From: Anaerolineae bacterium
Lineage (GTDB): Bacteria; Chloroflexota; Anaerolineae; Anaerolineales; Villigracilaceae
Direction of reading: 5' to 3'
DNA: 64,000 nucleotides
NCBI GenBank assembly: GCA_017303655.1
Contig: JAFLCE010000006.1
Span: 1 to 64,000 of the forward strand
Below the pieces are notes generated by a model, which was not told the DNA's origin, ran no database searches, and was given only the letters and a program-made list of their open reading frames with translations. The position numbers and the translations under genes are program-made. This document shows, one piece after another, positions 58,948 through 64,000 of this stretch. How positions within the stretch are numbered: the stretch's first letter is position 1; each line of letters begins with the position of its first letter.

Positions 58948-60432
58948 TCATTTTACAGCATTTGCAAAACGAAAGACCGATAATTGTGTGCTGTCCTCAA
59001 AATAAACAGCAACTAGATCGCCATCAGCTGCTACTACAATTGATGTATTAATAAAGTCAAAATCATGCGAAAAACGGGGAGCAAAAGCCAATTCCCCTAG
59101 AACTTCGCCTGTATAGGTGTTTAATGCTATTAGTCTATTGTTTTCTGTTAAGAAATAGGTAGTCGTCCCGCCTACAGCAATATTGCTAATTACAGGTTCG
59201 CCCTTATATTCCCAAATAATTGATCCATTATCAATATTTGTTACCGTTACTTTATCTGGTACGCCATACCCTTGTTTTTCAAACCTCATATCATCATAGA
59301 TCACTATTTCATCAACTGCATATTGAGGTGTATCTTTAACCACATCTTTTATTTCACCAGTCTCTAAATCGACTGTATATACGGCTCTGTCGCCATGATT
59401 GTATGTTTCTGCTTTTATATCAGATTCTGTGAGTATTAAATGACCCACGCCAACAGCATATTCATAATCAAAATAAGTTTCCCATGCTAAAACTCCTGAG
59501 TTAATGTCATAAGCCACAACGCCTGCAGCACCAAAATTATTAGGTGCTTCTGCATAAATTTGCGTCGAGTCTTTCAGTAAAAATGGGGAGCCAGCAATAG
59601 CCTGCCAATTTACTTTGCCCGAATAAATATCCGCGCTAATAACATCAACATTAATACCACTTCCCCAAGTATCATCCAACTCTTGAAGGTGTCCTGCTAC
59701 AAATACATTGTCGCCACTAATAAGAATGGGGATTTGATTAAAATCACTCCAAGTGTAAATTTCTTTGAACGTATTTATCGGAATAAATAACGATATGTCT
59801 ACGGGTTGGTAAAATGCTTTTTCATTTCCCTGATACATGGATAAATTATCATAAGGAATGGGTGTGGGTATTGAAAAATATTGGTCTTGAATTCTTTGAT
59901 TGAAGTTATTAATAAGACGAGTAAATATAAAAGCAAAAACAAAAAGAATTAAGACTAACGCTGCAATTATTCCACCAATGGTTGCTAGTTTTTTTGACGA
60001 GATAGCTGGTTGATTTTCTGAGATTGACGCGGTGCTTTTATCTGAGGGTTGAGAAGTCTTGATTTCTGGTAAAGCCCATTTAGGAGGAGAATCTTTCCAA
60101 ACAAAAAAATAATAATATACAGGCATGGCAATGATTGGCATAAAAAATATGCCAATGCCAAAAACCACACGGATTGAGTCAGACACGAGAGTGTTCTTAA
60201 TAATATGGAATAGGTAAAACCCCATCAAGGCAAATTGCATAATAGCAGTGAGGCAGTGCAAAGGAAATATCAAGTCGAACATTGAGAACATGGAAAAAGA
60301 CGATTCGGACGGTGACGAAAACATAACCCCAGGTATCGCCAAAAACCAAATTATTATAAATAATAGCGGATAAAAGAGCACCCAAAACGTTCCCCCGCCT
60401 ACAAGTATCTTTATTGATTTATCCAGCTTCAT
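58948..60432 (-). CDS. cassette gene: membrane protein with PQQ-like propeller
   Basis: The 494-aa protein has three or four N-terminal helices (~8-110), another helix (~155-180, LATIGGIIAALVLILFVFAF) and an outside beta-propeller with PQQ/BamB-like blades (SGKVNWQAIAGSPF, NSGVLAWETYFDYEYAVGVG, NGSIIWEYKGEP, LIALNTYTGEVLGE). Start at 60432 has GGAGG 7 nt before. It is long for a cassette gene. Confidence 0.78.
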   Translation of the reverse strand: MKLDKSIKILVGGGTFWVLFYPLLFIIIWFLAIPGVMFSSPSESSFSMFSMFDLIFPLHCLTAIMQFALMGFYLFHIIKNTLVSDSIRVVFGIGIFFMPIIAMPVYYYFFVWKDSPPKWALPEIKTSQPSDKSTASISENQPAISSKKLATIGGIIAALVLILFVFAFIFTRLINNFNQRIQDQYFSIPTPIPYDNLSMYQGNEKAFYQPVDISLFIPINTFKEIYTWSDFNQIPILISGDNVFVAGHLQELDDTWGSGINVDVISADIYSGKVNWQAIAGSPFLLKDSTQIYAEAPNNFGAAGVVAYDINSGVLAWETYFDYEYAVGVGHLILTESDIKAETYNHGDRAVYTVDLETGEIKDVVKDTPQYAVDEIVIYDDMRFEKQGYGVPDKVTVTNIDNGSIIWEYKGEPVISNIAVGGTTTYFLTENNRLIALNTYTGEVLGELAFAPRFSHDFDFINTSIVVAADGDLVAVYFEDSTQLSVFRFANAVK

Positions 60433-60466
60433 TATATTTCCTCCAATGAGAATCTTTGCTTGGTTA

Positions 60467-60566
60467 CCCAAACGCTTTGCATGGACTCCGCCCCGTCACG
60501 CGGACTTGGCGAAGCTGTCCAGCCAGAAAAGTCAGGTAAGTATCTTTGCTGCACGTTTTGTTAGGC
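60467..60566 (-). repeat. attC site (100 bp)
   Basis: Inverse core GCCTAAC (60566-60560) fits RYYYAAC and contains the TAA stop of the 60561 gene. The core side is degenerate (GTTTGGG). Inside matches the family with small changes. Confidence 0.82.
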
Positions 60567-61187
60567 AGCTCTTTGAAATTCATTCGTTGCGTTATTGAAA
60601 AGATAGATTGCTTTGAACCTACTTCCTGATAAGCCACCCGCTTTTTCAAGTAAATCAAAAAGTTGACGCCAATAATGATGGCCGTAGAGTTTAACGTTAT
60701 CAAAAGCAATAATAAGCACTGTATTCTCGTTGTAGGGCTTGGTAACTTTTTTCTGGAATAACTTAATCACAGATTGAGATACTCGGAAGATATGTTCATC
60801 GAAGTCGGTAGCGGCAGAAGTGGCGACTATTTGCCCTGATTTTTTGTCACGATGAATATCTCCAGCACCTGGTGTATAGCCCTTTGATACAAGTAACTCT
60901 TTCCTCAGAGCTTCCTCATGTGTGAAGTCACAAGTGACTTGAACATTAAACTCATCTTCCCGAAACCCTGTGATGCGAATATGCCCGTCTGCTTCACCAT
61001 TATTTTCAAATGCTTCAACTTCTATTTCCAGCCCTGGTTGTTTAAGATGGAGCGCTAAACGACTGATTGGAAGAATCTCTTCTTGGAGCAATTTTCCACG
61101 ATTAAGATGTCTAAGATCGTCAGCAGAAGAAAGTTCTTCTATTTGTCGATCAACCTCCATTGCGAATAAATAAGCACTATTTTTCAT
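60561..61187 (-). CDS. cassette gene: hypothetical protein
   Basis: A 208-aa soluble protein starting MKNSAYLFAMEVDRQIEELS, with GHIRITGFREDEFNVQVTCD and LIIAFDNVKLYGHHYWRQLF. No family is recognised. It has its own promoter: TATAAT (61199-61194) leaves 6 nt to the ATG, and the -10 starts 3 nt inside the cassette edge (GTTAGGT, 61209-61203). It is the first gene of the array in reading order and is leaderless. The stop lies inside the attC. Confidence 0.72.
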   Translation of the reverse strand: MKNSAYLFAMEVDRQIEELSSADDLRHLNRGKLLQEEILPISRLALHLKQPGLEIEVEAFENNGEADGHIRITGFREDEFNVQVTCDFTHEEALRKELLVSKGYTPGAGDIHRDKKSGQIVATSAATDFDEHIFRVSQSVIKLFQKKVTKPYNENTVLIIAFDNVKLYGHHYWRQLFDLLEKAGGLSGSRFKAIYLFNNATNEFQRAA

Positions 61188-61202
61188 TGGTTAATTATAG
61201 AC

Positions 61203-61209
61203 ACCTAAC
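61203..61209 (-). other. cassette boundary core site (GTTAGGT)
   Basis: GTTAGGT on the minus strand fits GTTRRRY and marks the 5' edge of the first cassette. No attC body is seen upstream, so this could be an old attI or a lone secondary site. Confidence 0.5.
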
Positions 61210-61384
61210 GGATTACATTACCTGATCTTTAGGATGTTAATGGAGTAGCCATTTAATTACTATATATTAGGTATTATACAATCTCCACATCGCATAAGCA
61301 AGAAAACTCCAACCACAAAACCTTCCCGTGCCGAGAAATAGTCCTTCCGAATTTTCGGGTATAATTTCGCCCGCTTCAAAAATT

Positions 61385-61471
61385 GGGGAGGTGCCAGAGT
61401 GGTTGAATGGGACAGTCTCGAAAACTGTTGTGGGCTCCGGTCCACCGAGGGTTCGAATCCCTCCCTCTCCG
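61385..61471 (+). tRNA. tRNA-Ser (anticodon CGA)
   Basis: The acceptor stem GGGGAGG / CCTCTCC (one G-T pair), the anticodon arm ACAGT-ctCGAaa-ACTGT, a long variable arm typical of Ser, and the T arm GAGGG-TTCGAAT-CCCTC are all present. Discriminator is G; CCA is not encoded in full (GCA follows). It reads UCG codons. Confidence 0.95.
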
Positions 61472-61476
61472 CAGAT

Positions 61477-61500
61477 AGCCCGGCTTAGTCAAGTCGGGCT
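61477..61500 (+). terminator. terminator after tRNA-Ser
   Basis: AGCCCGGCTT / AAGTCGGGCT, a 10-bp stem with one G-T pair and a 4-nt loop, followed by TTTTG and TTTT. Confidence 0.85.
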
Positions 61501-61549
61501 TTTGTTTTAGTGTTGTATACGGATGATCAAATTTACAGGAGCTGCAACG

Positions 61550-62776
61550 ATGAGAAAAAACTCAATACATTTGATTTGGATCCTCGTATTTACACTCGCC
61601 TGTGGCGGCGGTGTACCTTCCGCACCTGCAACAGAGTCTGTTGTTCTTGCCACTCAAGCGGCTCCTGCCGAAACGACGGCAGAGAATACCGAAATCGTAT
61701 CGGAAGATCTTGTGGCAGCTTGTAAACTTCCGCCGTTCTCGTTTACCAATGTTGGCTTGGGGTTGCCCAACCCGGCATTCAAAATGCCATCGGTGGGCGA
61801 TGTGAAGACCATTGTTCTCTTTGCCGATTTTTCTGATGTGCCCGCCTCACAACTCCCCGAAGAATTACTGAGCATCATTTCACCCGGTGCAGAGACCTAC
61901 TATGCTGAAATGTCATACGGCAAAATGAACTGGATCCTTGAGCCGCATCCGGTTTGGTTGCGCTTGAGTCAGCCTTCTGCTCATTATGGTGAAGGCATCG
62001 GCAGCTTTGATGGTCATTTGGAATTTATTCAAGAAGCGGTGACACTTGCAGATGCAGATGTCGATTTTTCAACTGCCGATTCTGTGATCGTACTGGTGCC
62101 GCCCGAGGCAAGCGCCATCCCTTATGGACCTGCCCTTGGTGCTTCACCCGGCGGTGGCTATTTCGCAGATGGCAAAACCTTTGCCAATGGTGCCACTTCC
62201 GGTGCAGATTTGCTGGGTTGGGGCTCGTACTGGTTGAACCATGAAACCGGACACATGATGGGCCTGCCTGACCTTTACGCGTATCAATACGACTCCAATA
62301 ATTATTCCGATCAGCATCGCTTTGTAGGAGATTTTAGTTTGATGGGGTTTATCGACGGCAGCGCGCCGGGCTTCTTTGCCTTTGAGCGCTGGCAGTTGGG
62401 CTGGTTGGATGATGAGCAGATCGTTTGCCAGACGATTGCCGACCAAACAACGACTCTCACACCGATCGAAACACAAGACGGCATTAAGGCAGTCATCGTA
62501 CCCATCAGCGAAAGCAAAGCTTTGGTGGTTGAATCCCGCCGTCCCATTGGGGTGGATGCGGAACTTGTCAAATCGGGCGCTTTGGTATATCTGGCAGATA
62601 CATCCATTTATTCTGGGGAAGGAACGATTATGGTGCTGCCTGTTTCAGAGGGCGACCCGTACCGCGTTCAATCTCCGCTGGCTATGGGCGAATCGATTAC
62701 GGTAGAGGGCATCACTGTAACGGTGACTGCTTCGGACGACCTGGGCGATACCGTTCAGATCGTGGTGACGGAATAA
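61550..62776 (+). CDS. M6-like metalloprotease lipoprotein
   Basis: The 408-aa protein has a lipobox (FTLAC, Cys ~16) and an M6-type catalytic domain with WLNHETGHMMGLPDLYAY, the HExxHxxGLPD zinc motif. A Met-turn-like FSLMG lies about 30 residues later, and a C-terminal beta domain follows. It should cut extracellular proteins. Start ATG 61550 with AGGAG 9 nt before; an earlier ATG at 61523 lacks SD. Confidence 0.88.
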   Translation: MRKNSIHLIWILVFTLACGGGVPSAPATESVVLATQAAPAETTAENTEIVSEDLVAACKLPPFSFTNVGLGLPNPAFKMPSVGDVKTIVLFADFSDVPASQLPEELLSIISPGAETYYAEMSYGKMNWILEPHPVWLRLSQPSAHYGEGIGSFDGHLEFIQEAVTLADADVDFSTADSVIVLVPPEASAIPYGPALGASPGGGYFADGKTFANGATSGADLLGWGSYWLNHETGHMMGLPDLYAYQYDSNNYSDQHRFVGDFSLMGFIDGSAPGFFAFERWQLGWLDDEQIVCQTIADQTTTLTPIETQDGIKAVIVPISESKALVVESRRPIGVDAELVKSGALVYLADTSIYSGEGTIMVLPVSEGDPYRVQSPLAMGESITVEGITVTVTASDDLGDTVQIVVTE

Positions 62777-62782
62777 TTTTCG

Positions 62783-62816
62783 CAAGACCTGTTGGGTAAA
62801 AATCTGACAGGTCTTG
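62783..62816 (+). terminator. intrinsic terminator
   Basis: CAAGACCTGT / ACAGGTCTTG, 10-bp stem, 14-nt loop, then TATTTTTT. Related in sequence to the 41475-41512 hairpin. Confidence 0.8.
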
Positions 62817-62842
62817 TATTTTTTAGTGGTAAGATTCTTGCA

Positions 62843-63694
62843 ATGAAAATCAACCTCGCCCTCGCGCAGATCAACACAAAACTTGGCGACGTGGAAGCCA
62901 ACCTCGCCAAACATCTCGACTATATCGAACAAGCAAAAGCCGCCAAAGCGGACTTGCTTGTTTTCCCCGAACTTTCCCTCACCGGCTATGTCTTGCAAGA
63001 TCTGGTCGCTTCGGTGGCGCACAAGCCGACCGACGATGACCCCATCTTCAAGCATCTCCTCAAGGCGTCTCACGATCTTGATCTCGTGGTTGGCTTCGTG
63101 GATGAAGATTCGCGTCATCGCTTTTACATTGCCTCTGCGTATCTTTCAGGCGGCAAGGTCTTGCATGTGCATCACAAAGTGTATCTGCCCACGTATGGAC
63201 TCTTTGACGAAGGGCGCTTCTTTGCCTGGGGAGATTCAGTCCGCGCCTTCGATACGAAGTTTGGACGTATGGGCATGCTGATCTGTGAGGATTTCTGGCA
63301 CGCTTCGCCTCCTTACTTGCTCTGGCTTGATGGCGCCGACATTATGCTTTTTTCTTCCGCCTCACCGGGTCGCGGACTTAATGACAAAGATAAACTTGAA
63401 TCCGCGCGTTGGGTCGAGCGTATCACCAAAGCCTATGCTAGCATGTTCACTTCTTTTGTAGCACATGCTAACCGAGTGGGCTATGAAGACGGTCTGCATT
63501 TTTGGGGCGGCGCCACCATCTTCGACCCGACTGGGGAAGAGCTGGCACATGGTCCCTACAATGAAGAAGCCATCACATACTCTGAATTAGACTTGAACCA
63601 ACTCCGCCGCACGCGTGCGCGTTTACCCTTATTGCGTGACGAACGCACGGCTCTCGTCCAAAAAGAATTGAACAGGATCCTTGCCCGTGATTGA
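62843..63694 (+). CDS. nitrilase-fold amidotransferase, probable NadE partner
   Basis: The 283-aa carbon-nitrogen hydrolase has the Glu-Lys-Cys triad: FPELSLTGY, VHHKVYLPTYG and MLICEDFWH. It matches the glutaminase domain of glutamine-dependent NAD synthetase, here a separate subunit supplying ammonia to NadE, whose gene overlaps by 8 nt. TAAGAT (62830-62835) ends 7 nt before ATG 62843, so leaderless; the earlier in-frame codons lie in the terminator. Confidence 0.92.
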   Translation: MKINLALAQINTKLGDVEANLAKHLDYIEQAKAAKADLLVFPELSLTGYVLQDLVASVAHKPTDDDPIFKHLLKASHDLDLVVGFVDEDSRHRFYIASAYLSGGKVLHVHHKVYLPTYGLFDEGRFFAWGDSVRAFDTKFGRMGMLICEDFWHASPPYLLWLDGADIMLFSSASPGRGLNDKDKLESARWVERITKAYASMFTSFVAHANRVGYEDGLHFWGGATIFDPTGEELAHGPYNEEAITYSELDLNQLRRTRARLPLLRDERTALVQKELNRILARD

Positions 63695-64000
63695 CATCAA
63701 CCTCACCATCAATACAGATCTTGCCCGTCAGATCCTGTCTGGTTTTATCAAGTCGGAGATTACGCGGGTGGGCATGTCTCGTGCAGTGATCGGTCTCTCA
63801 GGCGGCATCGACTCGGCGCTTTCGTTGGTATTGGCAGTTGAAGCACTCGGTAAAGATAACGTTCTTGCGGTTCGTATGCCGTATAAAGCGTCTAGTAAAG
63901 ATTCGCTTGACCACGCCCAATTGCTGATCGACCAGCTCGGTATTCCTAGCAAAACCATAGAGATCACCGATATGGTCGAACCGCTGTTCAAGTTTGACCC
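63687..64000 (+). CDS. nadE: NAD+ synthetase, 5' part only
   Basis: The frame opens with GTG at 63687 (overlapping the amidotransferase stop) and runs off the window. It contains the PP-loop VIGLSGGIDSALSLVLAVEA, which activates deamido-NAD+ with ATP. The RMPYKASSKDSLDHAQLL segment is typical of NadE. With the preceding gene it forms a two-subunit glutamine-dependent enzyme. Confidence 0.93.
   Translation, partial: MIDINLTINTDLARQILSGFIKSEITRVGMSRAVIGLSGGIDSALSLVLAVEALGKDNVLAVRMPYKASSKDSLDHAQLLIDQLGIPSKTIEITDMVEPLFKFD

Noticed and set aside
53940..60566. CRISPR array
   Set aside because: The repeats are ~100 bp, imperfect and spaced by whole genes (0.7-1.6 kb); no short uniform spacers and no cas genes.
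61210..61384. Integron integrase or attI region beyond the first cassette
   Set aside because: The gap is too short for intI, no tyrosine recombinase motif is present on either strand, and attI has no sequence signature that I can test by eye.

Overview
The window looks like chromosomal DNA of a free-living member of the Chloroflexota, most likely class Anaerolineae. That is inference, not a database result. It rests on secreted lipoproteins with Thr/Pro-rich linkers after the lipobox, an NBR1-type Ig-like secreted protein, and a Na+-pumping methylmalonyl-CoA decarboxylase operon typical of anaerobes. Gene density is high. Many genes use Shine-Dalgarno (SD) sites, but at least eleven show a -10 box only 6-8 nt before the start codon, which predicts leaderless mRNAs.

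Layout. 1-10 kb: a TPR protein cut by the window edge, a lipoprotein carrying a perfect 28-bp palindrome, polA, a three-domain protein ending in a degenerate IS200-type (TnpA-like) domain, a pair of divergent hypothetical genes sharing one symmetric promoter, and a PLP enzyme. 10-13 kb: a small accessory patch with GTAGGGGCG hairpin repeats, a broken gene tail and two tandem membrane paralogues. 13-16.5 kb: mmdADCB, coding the Na+-translocating methylmalonyl-CoA decarboxylase. 16.5-25.5 kb: M24 peptidase and MFS transporter, bacterioferritin, then a TetR-regulated ABC efflux operon resembling ybhGFSR. 25.5-29.5 kb: small regulatory and ligand-binding proteins and DNA polymerase IV. 29.6-33 kb: secreted proteins. 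33-37 kb: a minus-strand run of histidine kinase, receiver, rRNA-type methyltransferase, ACT and NTF2-like proteins. 37-46.8 kb: LysM protein, CNNM/CorC protein, a selenocysteine-containing SelD (UGA read-through, bacterial SECIS visible), prohibitin-like protein, PyrK-like protein, and WecB/WecC for UDP-ManNAcA synthesis. 46.9-52.6 kb: NfeD plus slipin, GNAT, acyltransferase, RNase D, beta-CASP nuclease. 52.6-53.9 kb: an SDR/YrdB operon with an operator-embedded promoter.

53.9-61.2 kb is the most striking region. Eight minus-strand genes, nearly all of unknown function, lie one by one between copies of an ~85-115 bp imperfect repeat. The repeats are bounded by RYYYAAC and GTTRRRY, the signature of integron attC sites. 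No integron integrase is in the window, so this is best described as a cluster of attC sites lacking an integrase (CALIN). It stops about 180 bp from a tRNA-Ser(CGA). The window ends with an M6-like metalloprotease lipoprotein, a nitrilase-fold amidotransferase and the start of nadE, which together would make NAD.
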